DNA of 12,280 nt, taken from the NCBI GenBank assembly GCA_002389465.1, contig DGOT01000095.1, forward strand, positions 25,471 through 37,750. Direction: 5' to 3'. The position numbers and the translations under genes are program-made. A model generated the notes under the pieces. That model was given only the letters and a program-made list of their open reading frames with translations, ran no database searches and was not told the origin of the DNA. Below are positions 1 to 5,413 of this stretch, one piece after another. The stretch comes from Bacteroidales bacterium UBA4459. GTDB taxonomy: Bacteria; Bacteroidota; Bacteroidia; Bacteroidales; F082. How positions within the stretch are numbered: the stretch's first letter is position 1; every line of letters begins with the position of its first letter.

Positions 1-768
1 CTTTTTTGTGTACAGCGGAAAATCAGCTTTCATCATCCAGCTATAATACGATGGTTCCTTTTCAAAAATCTCTTCCACAGTTTTGCCTTTATGTTTCCCG
101 AAATTGATCACTTCCATACCCTCATCGTTGATAATGATCTGGCCCATCAGGTCGGCATTGCGGTGGTGACTTGAGAATTTATGCAATTCTTCCATATCGT
201 TTATCACCGGCTTCGATGTATTGCCTTTAAAATCAGTGTATTCCGCATCTTTATATCTGTCCAGTTGCGCTTTCAGGATTTCGTAAGTGGCTTCGGCATC
301 GGCAGCTGCTGAGTGAGCGTTGGTCAGGTCTTTATCAAGGTAGAAGCGGTAGGCTGCTTTAAGCGTGCGCTGTTCCATTTTCATGAAAATATTCTGAACA
401 TCTATCATTTTACGCGTCCTCACATCGAAATCCAACTCTACCCTTAGAAATTCCTCCACCAGTAACGGGATGTCGAATTTAATGGAATTGAAGCCGGCCA
501 GATCACAATTTTCTAAAAAATCGCGGATATCTTTGGCAACCCGTTTGAAAGTAGGGTAATTGGTTACATCTTCATTTGTATATCCGTGCACACTACTGGC
601 TTCTTCTGATATCGGGTAATCAGGGTTCAGTAACCACGTTTTCACCTCGTGCGTACCGTTGGTGTTTATTCTATAAATGCTGATCTCAACAATTCTGTCT
701 TTGGCTACATTAAGGCCGGTCGTCTCCAGGTCAAAAAAGGCAATAGGGCGTTTTAGAGCTAATTCCAT
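1..768 (-). CDS. DEDDh-family 3'-5' exonuclease (DnaQ/ExoX-like), C-terminus outside window
   Basis: Predicted 3'-5' exonuclease of the DNA polymerase III epsilon / exonuclease X type, removing nucleotides from DNA 3' ends in proofreading or repair. I translated 256 codons by reading the complement; no stop occurs before base 1, so the gene is partial. ExoI motif FFDLETTGL carries the metal-binding D13 and E15. ExoII is NSIKFD with D99. ExoIII is HSAAAD with H152 and D157, which makes it a DEDDh enzyme. Residues about 217-256 (VINFGKHKGKTVEEI, then YYSWMM) resemble the small ExoX-like C-terminal domain, so little beyond that domain may be missing. The ATG at 768 is the natural start because ExoI lies at the usual 10-15 residues from it. 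The gene is transcribed away from its neighbour. Family assignment is firm, but its in vivo role (repair or general DNA turnover) is not known. Confidence 0.93.
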   Translation of the reverse strand, partial: MELALKRPIAFFDLETTGLNVAKDRIVEISIYRINTNGTHEVKTWLLNPDYPISEEASSVHGYTNEDVTNYPTFKRVAKDIRDFLENCDLAGFNSIKFDIPLLVEEFLRVELDFDVRTRKMIDVQNIFMKMEQRTLKAAYRFYLDKDLTNAHSAAADAEATYEILKAQLDRYKDAEYTDFKGNTSKPVINDMEELHKFSSHHRNADLMGQIIINDEGMEVINFGKHKGKTVEEIFEKEPSYYSWMMKADFPLYTKK

Positions 769-788
769 AGGGTTATCTTATTTAACTG

Positions 789-796
789 CGAAACTA
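789..796 (-). promoter_or_regulatory. Weak candidate -7 box for the exonuclease gene
   Basis: On the minus strand this reads TAGTTTCG, one mismatch from the Bacteroidota -7 consensus TAnnTTTG. It ends 20 bases before the ATG, similar to the spacing of better boxes elsewhere in the window. No convincing -33 element is seen, so it is only a weak call. Confidence 0.3.
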
Positions 797-853
797 TTAA
801 AATATCCGTAATGGGATGAAAGTAATTTGTAATTTGATTGGGATTTTTGATAG

Positions 854-918
854 TCGTCAGTCTACAGCCATCAGCCTACAGTCGTCAATACTCAATATAC
901 CCAATACCCAATACCCAA
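854..918. repeat. Degenerate 7-bp tandem repeat, nine units
   Basis: The bases fall into consecutive heptamers: TCGTCAG, TCTACAG, CCATCAG, CCTACAG, TCGTCAA, TACTCAA, then a 2-base slip (896-897), then TACCCAA three times. A further decayed copy, TACACCT, follows. The last base pair of each unit is nearly invariant (AG in the first half, AA in the second), so the array looks like one expanding heptamer drifting from a YNNNCAG form to TACCCAA. It is non-coding and lies upstream of both divergent genes. Function is unknown; replication slippage is the simplest origin. Confidence 0.85.
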
Positions 919-1051
919 TACACCTCATACTCTTAAACACCCTCTTCTTTCAACCAACAACTATTTCTCATGCTTAAGTACAGTGTTATTAACAAAAGCT
1001 AATTTTTTTAAACAAATTATCCTCAGAAAACGCAGGGAGTAATTAAATTTA

Positions 1052-1059
1052 TATTTTTG
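1052..1059 (+). promoter_or_regulatory. Bacteroidota -7 promoter box for the PUR-like gene
   Basis: TATTTTTG matches TAnnTTTG exactly and ends 36 bases before the ATG at 1096. No TTTG-type -33 element is visible at the expected distance. The box overlaps a TTG codon at 1057 that opens the longest frame here, which argues that translation really begins further downstream. Confidence 0.6.
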
Positions 1060-1069
1060 TTACTGTTAA

Positions 1070-1087
1070 CAATTAATCAATTAATTG
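1070..1087. promoter_or_regulatory. Perfect palindrome near the predicted transcription start
   Basis: Arms CAATTAAT (1070-1077) and ATTAATTG (1080-1087) are perfect reverse complements separated by two bases. The site lies between the -7 box and the ATG, where an operator or 5'-UTR element would act. It is AT-rich, so chance is not negligible. No regulator is identified. Confidence 0.4.
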
Positions 1088-1095
1088 CTGTAAGA

Positions 1096-1479
1096 ATGGA
1101 AGAGAAGGAAAAACAGGAAAGAAAAGAGGATATTTTTTCGCAGGCTATCAGAGCAGGAAAACGTACTTATTTTTTTGATGTTAAGGCAACCCGTACAGAC
1201 CAGTATTACCTGACCATTACGGAAAGTAAACGGAGGTTTGACCACGAACAGGGAAAATTTTATTATGAAAAGCATAAGGTTTTCCTTTATCAGGAGGATT
1301 TTGAAAAATTCTCGAATGGTTTTGAAACGGCTATCAGGTTTATTCAAACAGGAGAAAAACCCGTCGAAGAAGAACCGGTTAAAAAAGAGGAAGAAACAAA
1401 GACTGAAGAACCAACTTCTGCCGATGTGACTTTTGAAGATTTAGGTAAGGAAGAGGAGCAAGAACCTGAAAAAGATTAA
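1096..1479 (+). CDS. DUF3276 family PUR-alpha-like DNA/RNA-binding protein
   Basis: A 127-residue protein of the DUF3276 / PUR-alpha-like family, common in Bacteroidota. A spirochaete relative (Borrelia BpuR) has a PUR fold and binds nucleic acids. The core, about residues 7-85, contains RAGKRTYFFDVKATR and YYLTITESKRRF, typical beta strands of the PUR repeat with basic and aromatic contact residues. The last 40 or so residues are a Glu/Lys-rich, probably disordered acidic tail. I chose the ATG at 1096 rather than a TTG at 1057, because the TTG lies inside the predicted -7 box and its extra 13 residues add nothing family-like. The gene has its own promoter and lies 186 bases upstream of parA. 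Its targets are unknown; post-transcriptional or nucleoid regulation is possible. Confidence 0.9.
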   Translation: MEEKEKQERKEDIFSQAIRAGKRTYFFDVKATRTDQYYLTITESKRRFDHEQGKFYYEKHKVFLYQEDFEKFSNGFETAIRFIQTGEKPVEEEPVKKEEETKTEEPTSADVTFEDLGKEEEQEPEKD

Positions 1480-1487
1480 ACTTGTGC

Positions 1488-1502
1488 CAGCGGTTAGCGC
1501 TG
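1488..1502 (+). terminator. Small hairpin just after the PUR-like gene
   Basis: CAGCG and CGCTG form a 5-bp stem around a GTTAG loop, nine bases after the stop codon, followed by AAAAAGTTTT rather than a clean U-tract. It could be a weak terminator or an RNA-stabilising stem, and is too short to call firmly. Confidence 0.3.
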
Positions 1503-1530
1503 AAAAAGTTTTAAGTATTTTATTCAAATT

Positions 1531-1572
1531 GGGCTTTTACTGTAGTTTATCTATTTGTTAAAGAGCCCTTTT
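1531..1572 (+). terminator. Probable rho-independent terminator before parA
   Basis: GGGCTTTT at 1531-1538 pairs with AAGAGCCC at 1561-1568 with one bulge, over a long loop of about 20 bases. TTTT follows directly at 1569-1572. The location between the PUR-like stop and the parA promoter fits transcript separation. The long loop lowers confidence. Confidence 0.45.
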
Positions 1573-1580
1573 CGCATGTT

Positions 1581-1598
1581 AATAACTTAAGGGTTATT
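1581..1598. promoter_or_regulatory. Inverted repeat upstream of the parA promoter
   Basis: AATAAC and GTTATT are perfect 6-bp arms around TTAAGG, ending 26 bases before the -7 box of parA. That is near the -33 region, where a repressor or activator could bind. It does not resemble a parS site. The arms are short and AT-rich, so this may be chance. Confidence 0.3.
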
Positions 1599-1624
1599 CA
1601 AACAACTGTGGAAACCGAATAGCC

Positions 1625-1632
1625 TAAATTTG
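1625..1632 (+). promoter_or_regulatory. Bacteroidota -7 promoter box for the par operon
   Basis: TAAATTTG matches TAnnTTTG exactly and ends 33 bases before the parA ATG. No clear -33 TTTG is present. Genes from parA to the lipoprotein at 5279 follow on the same strand with gaps of 41 bases or less, so one transcript from here is plausible. Confidence 0.6.
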
Positions 1633-1665
1633 TAAAGTAACGAAGAAAGTTCTGACAAGAAAATT

Positions 1666-2490
1666 ATGGGAAAAACAATAGCCATAACAAACCAAAAAGG
1701 AGGGGTAGGTAAAACTACAACCTCCATCAATCTTGCAGCCAGCCTTGCCATTCTGGAATACAAGACACTGATCGTTGACGCCGATCCACAGGCGAATGCA
1801 ACCTCAGGAATTGGCTTTGATCCGAAAAATATTACAACCAGTATTTATGAATGCATTATTGATAATGTGGAACCAACCAATGTCATTTTGCATACCGAAA
1901 CGCCTAATCTGGATTTGTTGCCTGCTCACATTGACTTGGTGGGTGCCGAAATAGAAATTATCAACCTGCCCAACCGCGAAAAGAAAATGCGGATGGCTCT
2001 TGAAAAGATAAAAGATAAGTACGATTTTGTTATTATTGACTGTTCTCCATCCCTGGGTTTGATAACCGTAAATGCATTAACAGCATCTGATTCGGTGATC
2101 ATTCCTGTACAATGTGAGTATTTTGCACTGGAGGGCCTGGGTAAATTATTGAACACTATAAAAATAGTTCAGAGCAGGCTGAACCCCGATCTGGATATTG
2201 AGGGCATCCTGCTGACCATGTTTGATTCCAGGCTGAACTTATCGAAACAGGTAGTGGAAGAGGTGAAAACGCATTTTCAGCAAATGGTCTTTAATACCAT
2301 TATTAACCGGAACACGCGTCTGGGAGAGGCTCCGAGTTTTGGCAGCTCCATTATCATGTACGATGCAACAAGTACGGGCGCTGTCAATTACCTCAACCTG
2401 GCAAGGGAGATCCTGCAGAAAAACGACATGACTACCATCAATACTGCTGACAAACTTATAGATGTAGCTGATGACGAACAACAAGAATAA
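1666..2490 (+). CDS. parA: ParA/Soj chromosome-partitioning ATPase
   Basis: MinD/ParA-type ATPase that binds DNA non-specifically when ATP-loaded and, stimulated by ParB, drives separation of replication origins. The deviant Walker A motif KGGVGKTT spans residues 11-18 with both signature lysines (K11, K16). The A' motif DADPQANAT follows at 38-46, and Walker B FVIIDCSPSLG holds D125. Length (274 residues) is normal for a chromosomal ParA; no N-terminal HTH extension of the plasmid P1 type is present. The ATG at 1666 sits two residues before the first beta strand, so no earlier start is needed. It overlaps parB by 20 bases, which indicates coupled expression. The tail after residue 255 is polar and variable. 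The chromosomal assignment rests on the core-gene neighbourhood. Confidence 0.97.
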   Translation: MGKTIAITNQKGGVGKTTTSINLAASLAILEYKTLIVDADPQANATSGIGFDPKNITTSIYECIIDNVEPTNVILHTETPNLDLLPAHIDLVGAEIEIINLPNREKKMRMALEKIKDKYDFVIIDCSPSLGLITVNALTASDSVIIPVQCEYFALEGLGKLLNTIKIVQSRLNPDLDIEGILLTMFDSRLNLSKQVVEEVKTHFQQMVFNTIINRNTRLGEAPSFGSSIIMYDATSTGAVNYLNLAREILQKNDMTTINTADKLIDVADDEQQE

Positions 2491-3370
2491 AAAAAGAGCT
2501 TTGGGAAAAGGTCTGGATGCTATTCTGGGCAGCCCTGATACCGACATAACTTCGAAAGATATATCCGGTGGTTATGTGGTCGGTGCCATTGCTGAAATTC
2601 CTGTTGCCAAAATCGAAGCAAACCCTTTCCAGCCCCGTTCCGATTTTGATGAAATGGATTTAAGAGAGCTGGCCGACTCTATCAAAACTCAAGGTGTTAT
2701 ACAACCGGTAACTGTCCGGAAACTTGGCTATGATAAGTACCAGCTGATTGCCGGCGAACGACGGCTCAGAGCTTCGCAAATGGCAGGATTAGAGCTTATT
2801 CCGGTATTTATCAGGGTAGCTAACGACGAGCAGATGCTTGAAATGGCACTGATTGAAAACATTCACCGAAAAGACCTGAATGCTATCGAAGTAGCTATCA
2901 GTTACCAGCGGCTTATTGACGAGTGCCGCTTAACACAAGAGCAATTAAGTATTCAATTGGGGCGGAATCGTTCAACAATTACCAATTACCTGCGGTTATT
3001 AAAACTGCCACCGGTCATCCAGGTGGCATTACGCGATGAGTCGATTTCTATGGGGCATGCACGGGCATTGATCACGATCGACAATGGTAAAACTCAGGAA
3101 GAAATCCTTCAAAGGATTATTGGTGAAGGTCTGAGTGTCCGGCAGACAGAACAAGTAGTCAGGGAGTTTGAAAAACCGGGAGAAAAAAAACCGGCAAATA
3201 AAAAAACAGTCAGTATTCCCGAAAAATATAAAGAAATGCCTTCCATTTTAAGTCGGAAACTCGGAACAAAAGTCAGTTTGCGCCGTAACAATAAAGGAAC
3301 CGGAAGCATCGTTATCAGTTTTAAAGATGATGGTGAGTTGGATAAAATTATCTCGATCATCCAGGATTAG
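2471..3370 (+). CDS. parB: ParB/Spo0J chromosome-partitioning CTPase
   Basis: Centromere-binding partner of ParA: it recognises parS, forms a CTP-dependent sliding clamp and spreads along DNA. The N-terminus RALGKGLDAILG (residues 9-20) is the conserved ParA-interacting peptide. NPFQPR (51-56) begins the ParB/Srx domain, GERR (95-98) is the CTP-binding motif, and ENIHRKDLN (129-137) is the next conserved box. A helix-turn-helix lies at about 154-177 (LTQEQLSIQLG, then STITNYLRLL), and a C-terminal dimerisation domain from about 250. The ATG at 2471 is fixed by the ParA-binding peptide; the next in-frame Met is residue 62. The gene starts inside parA, so translation is probably coupled. No parS site is recognisable in the window. 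Confidence 0.97.
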   Translation: MTNNKNKKRALGKGLDAILGSPDTDITSKDISGGYVVGAIAEIPVAKIEANPFQPRSDFDEMDLRELADSIKTQGVIQPVTVRKLGYDKYQLIAGERRLRASQMAGLELIPVFIRVANDEQMLEMALIENIHRKDLNAIEVAISYQRLIDECRLTQEQLSIQLGRNRSTITNYLRLLKLPPVIQVALRDESISMGHARALITIDNGKTQEEILQRIIGEGLSVRQTEQVVREFEKPGEKKPANKKTVSIPEKYKEMPSILSRKLGTKVSLRRNNKGTGSIVISFKDDGELDKIISIIQD

Positions 3371-3378
3371 TTTTTGTT

Positions 3379-4059
3379 TTGAAGAAAAAAATTTATAAAA
3401 CAAAGTTGCCGGCATTAGCGGGTGTTTTTGTCGTGTTCGTCATGATGAACAGTAGTTTACTTGCTCAGAATGAAATAAAGAGCGATAATACAGCCGTGGA
3501 AAAAAAACAGCCCCGGACAGCTATGTTGATGAAGCAGTCCGAGCGAATTAATCAAAAGTTCGATAAGTTTTTTGAGAAACCGAATCCTAAAGTGGCTACC
3601 TGGCTTGCCTTGCTTCCCGGTCTAGGACAGATTTACAATAAAAAATACTGGAAGCTGCCAATCGTATATGCAGGCTTTGCTGCAACGGGGTATTTTGCCT
3701 TTTCCAACAGAAGTTATTACATCGATTATCGAGAGGCATATATATGTAAAGTAGAGCAGGAAGATGAGTGCGAAAACCCACTGGCACAGGCATACAGTGA
3801 AAATGACTTAGTAAGCCTGCGCGATTACTACCGGCGGAATATGGAGTTGTCGTTCATCATTATGGCAGCATGGTATATTTTACAAATGCTGGATGCCACG
3901 GTGGATGCGCATTTGTATTACTGGCAGATAGACGAAGAAACAACTCTTAGTGTGCAACCCGCAATTGACCCGACAGCTTTTGTGGGTAAGAATCGGACAG
4001 GACAACCACCGGGGAGTACAAAGACATTTAACGGTGTTACGGTCTCTTTACGATTCTGA
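3379..4059 (+). CDS. Exported DUF5683-domain protein with TTG start
   Basis: DUF5683 family protein, common in Bacteroidota next to parB and dapB; no biochemical function known to me. Residues 1-30 form a signal peptide: a KKK n-region, hydrophobic core and a typical Bacteroidota end, SLLAQ. The DUF5683 body begins near residue 68 with NPKVATWLALLPGLGQIYNK. It contains a membrane-like segment at about 94-110 and another at about 153-172 (IIMAAWYILQMLDATVDAHL). The start is TTG at 3379, eight bases after the parB stop. No upstream ATG exists in frame, and the next Met codons (residues 22-23) would destroy the signal peptide. It probably sits in the envelope; a link with segregation or cell-wall synthesis is suggested only by gene order. 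Confidence 0.85.
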   Translation: MKKKIYKTKLPALAGVFVVFVMMNSSLLAQNEIKSDNTAVEKKQPRTAMLMKQSERINQKFDKFFEKPNPKVATWLALLPGLGQIYNKKYWKLPIVYAGFAATGYFAFSNRSYYIDYREAYICKVEQEDECENPLAQAYSENDLVSLRDYYRRNMELSFIIMAAWYILQMLDATVDAHLYYWQIDEETTLSVQPAIDPTAFVGKNRTGQPPGSTKTFNGVTVSLRF

Positions 4060-4100
4060 CACAGGAGAGAAGTGACCTGAAAAATTAATCTATTAAATAA

Positions 4101-4817
4101 ATGAAAATTGCTCTATCAGGATACGGTAAAATGGGGCGCGAAGTGGAAAAAGCAGCCACAGCCCGGAACCATGCCATTGTTGCCAGGCTGGATAATGCGC
4201 ATGACTGGGAAGTTTATCAACAGGATGTACAAAAAGCTGATGTGGTCATCGATTTCAGCCAGCCGGATGTAGTAGTTGATGTTATTAAAAGATGTTTTGA
4301 GCTGCAAATACCTGTTGTTACCGGTACCACGGGCTGGTATGGTTCTTTGGATGAACTTACCATTCTGTGTCGCCAGAAAAACGCAACGCTGTTTTATGCT
4401 CCCAATTTTAGTATGGGTGTACATGTTTTTTTCAATATGAACCAAATCCTGGCCCGGTTGATGAATCAGGTGGGAGGGTATAAAGTAAAGGTGAGAGAAA
4501 CACACCATATTCATAAACTCGACCAGCCGAGCGGCACAGCTATAAGGATTGCCGATGATATAGTCAGGAATATAGACTCGTTAGACAGCTGGGTAAATGA
4601 AAAAACAAAAGACCCGGATAAATTGCCTGTACTGTCCAAACGAAAAGGGGAAGTAACAGGTACTCATAAGGTAATTTACAGCTCGGGAGCGGATAAAATA
4701 GAATTGACACACAAAGCAGAAAACCGCTCGGGGTTTGCACTGGGAGCGCTGGCTGCTGCAGTATTTGTTCAGAACAAGCAGGGAGTATTCACAATGAGTG
4801 ATTTATTAAATTATTGA
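4101..4817 (+). CDS. dapB: 4-hydroxy-tetrahydrodipicolinate reductase
   Basis: Catalyses the NAD(P)H-dependent reduction of 4-hydroxy-tetrahydrodipicolinate, the second committed step of lysine and meso-diaminopimelate synthesis. The Rossmann nucleotide loop GYGKMG is at residues 7-12, VVIDFSQPD at 48-56, and VVTGTTGW at 72-79. The catalytic signature ETHHIHKLDQPSGTA spans 133-147, with H135-H136 and K139 in the places of the catalytic His and Lys of the E. coli enzyme. At 238 residues it is shorter than the E. coli enzyme (about 270) but usual for Bacteroidota. The ATG at 4101 begins right at the first beta strand. It lies 41 bases after the DUF5683 gene and 9 before the lipoprotein gene, so it probably belongs to the par transcript. 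Its product also supplies peptidoglycan. Confidence 0.97.
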   Translation: MKIALSGYGKMGREVEKAATARNHAIVARLDNAHDWEVYQQDVQKADVVIDFSQPDVVVDVIKRCFELQIPVVTGTTGWYGSLDELTILCRQKNATLFYAPNFSMGVHVFFNMNQILARLMNQVGGYKVKVRETHHIHKLDQPSGTAIRIADDIVRNIDSLDSWVNEKTKDPDKLPVLSKRKGEVTGTHKVIYSSGADKIELTHKAENRSGFALGALAAAVFVQNKQGVFTMSDLLNY

Positions 4818-4826
4818 CGCCAAAAA

Positions 4827-5279
4827 ATGAAATTTAACTATTGGATTTTAATCATACTTGTCGCTATCATGACCGTTGCAGCATGTAAAAGCACAAAAAA
4901 AACATCGGAAAAAGATGCAGATGCAAAAACACCTGTACGGAACATGATCTTTTTTGATAAACCGTTCGAAGATTTGAAAACCGACTATTTCGACATTGAT
5001 TCATTGGCTGTTGAAGGCCAGACACTGGCAGTGTTTGTTAGCTACGGCGGCGGTTGCGGTGATGCCGCCTTTGAAATGTACTATAAACCACAGATGATCA
5101 CCGTTATGCCCCACAGAAGCAGCTTGTTTCTGAAGTTAATCGATAACGATCCGTGCCGTTCCATTATTAGTGAAAAACTATTGTTTGACTTGTCGGTACT
5201 GAATAAGGAAGCTACAACCGGCGGCGTGATCTTAACTATAAGCGACAACGAGCTAAGGTATCAGATATCTGATGAATAG
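4827..5279 (+). CDS. Small predicted lipoprotein of unknown function
   Basis: A 150-residue protein that I cannot name. Residues 1-20 are a lipoprotein signal peptide with lipobox TVAAC, giving lipidated C20; a Lys/Ser/Thr linker to about residue 36 follows. The mature domain has two more cysteines, C77 in VSYGGGCGD and C110 in NDPCRS, which could form a disulfide in the periplasm. The rest has an alternating beta pattern (FLKLIDND, LLFDLSVLN, VILTISDNELRY). The GGGC and DPC motifs remind me of small Bacteroidota lipoproteins of a NigD-like kind, but I cannot confirm that. After C20 comes KSTKK, not the acidic surface-export signal, so it probably faces the periplasm. The gap to dapB is nine bases; it is likely the last gene of the par transcript. 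Confidence 0.75.
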   Translation: MKFNYWILIILVAIMTVAACKSTKKTSEKDADAKTPVRNMIFFDKPFEDLKTDYFDIDSLAVEGQTLAVFVSYGGGCGDAAFEMYYKPQMITVMPHRSSLFLKLIDNDPCRSIISEKLLFDLSVLNKEATTGGVILTISDNELRYQISDE

Positions 5280-5293
5280 ATGGATTGAGTCAC

Positions 5294-5310
5294 TGCAGAT
5301 TTGAACTGCA
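5294..5310 (+). terminator. Weak inverted repeat after the lipoprotein gene
   Basis: TGCAG (5294-5298) and CTGCA (5306-5310) pair around a 7-base loop, 15 bases after the lipoprotein stop. No U-tract follows. It could be an imperfect terminator of the par operon, or chance. Confidence 0.25.
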
Positions 5311-5329
5311 CAATTAGGTAAAACTTTAT

Positions 5330-5337
5330 TAGCTTTG
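5330..5337 (+). promoter_or_regulatory. Bacteroidota -7 promoter box for lepB
   Basis: TAGCTTTG matches TAnnTTTG exactly, in the 134-base gap before lepB, giving a leader of roughly 70 bases. A TTTG occurs at 5300-5303, but its 26-base spacer is longer than usual for a -33 element. It suggests lepB can be transcribed separately from the par operon. Confidence 0.55.
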
Positions 5338-5413
5338 CGGCTTCAATGTTAACAAATATTAACTTCTGTAAGTGCCTATTGAGGCTATATTGCAGCAAAA
5401 ATTATAATATATC

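Larger units (their letters stand above)
769..1095. other. Non-coding divergent intergenic region
   Basis: This 327-base AT-rich stretch lies between the exonuclease (minus) and the PUR-like gene (plus). It holds a weak minus-strand -7 box, a degenerate heptamer tandem repeat, a perfect plus-strand -7 box and an 18-bp palindrome just downstream of that box. I find no open frame with coding character and no recognisable structured RNA in the remainder. Confidence 0.8.

Noticed and set aside
1057..1095. TTG-initiated N-terminal extension of the PUR-like protein
   Set aside because: The TTG overlaps the predicted -7 promoter box and the added residues are not family-like; the ATG at 1096 is preferred.
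1081..1347. Minus-strand open frame antisense to the PUR-like gene
   Set aside because: It is a shadow of a well-supported gene, with low-complexity composition and no domain.
1360..1479. Glu/Lys-rich tail of the PUR-like gene as a tandem repeat
   Set aside because: It is low-complexity acidic sequence with no fixed period, common at the C-terminus of this family.
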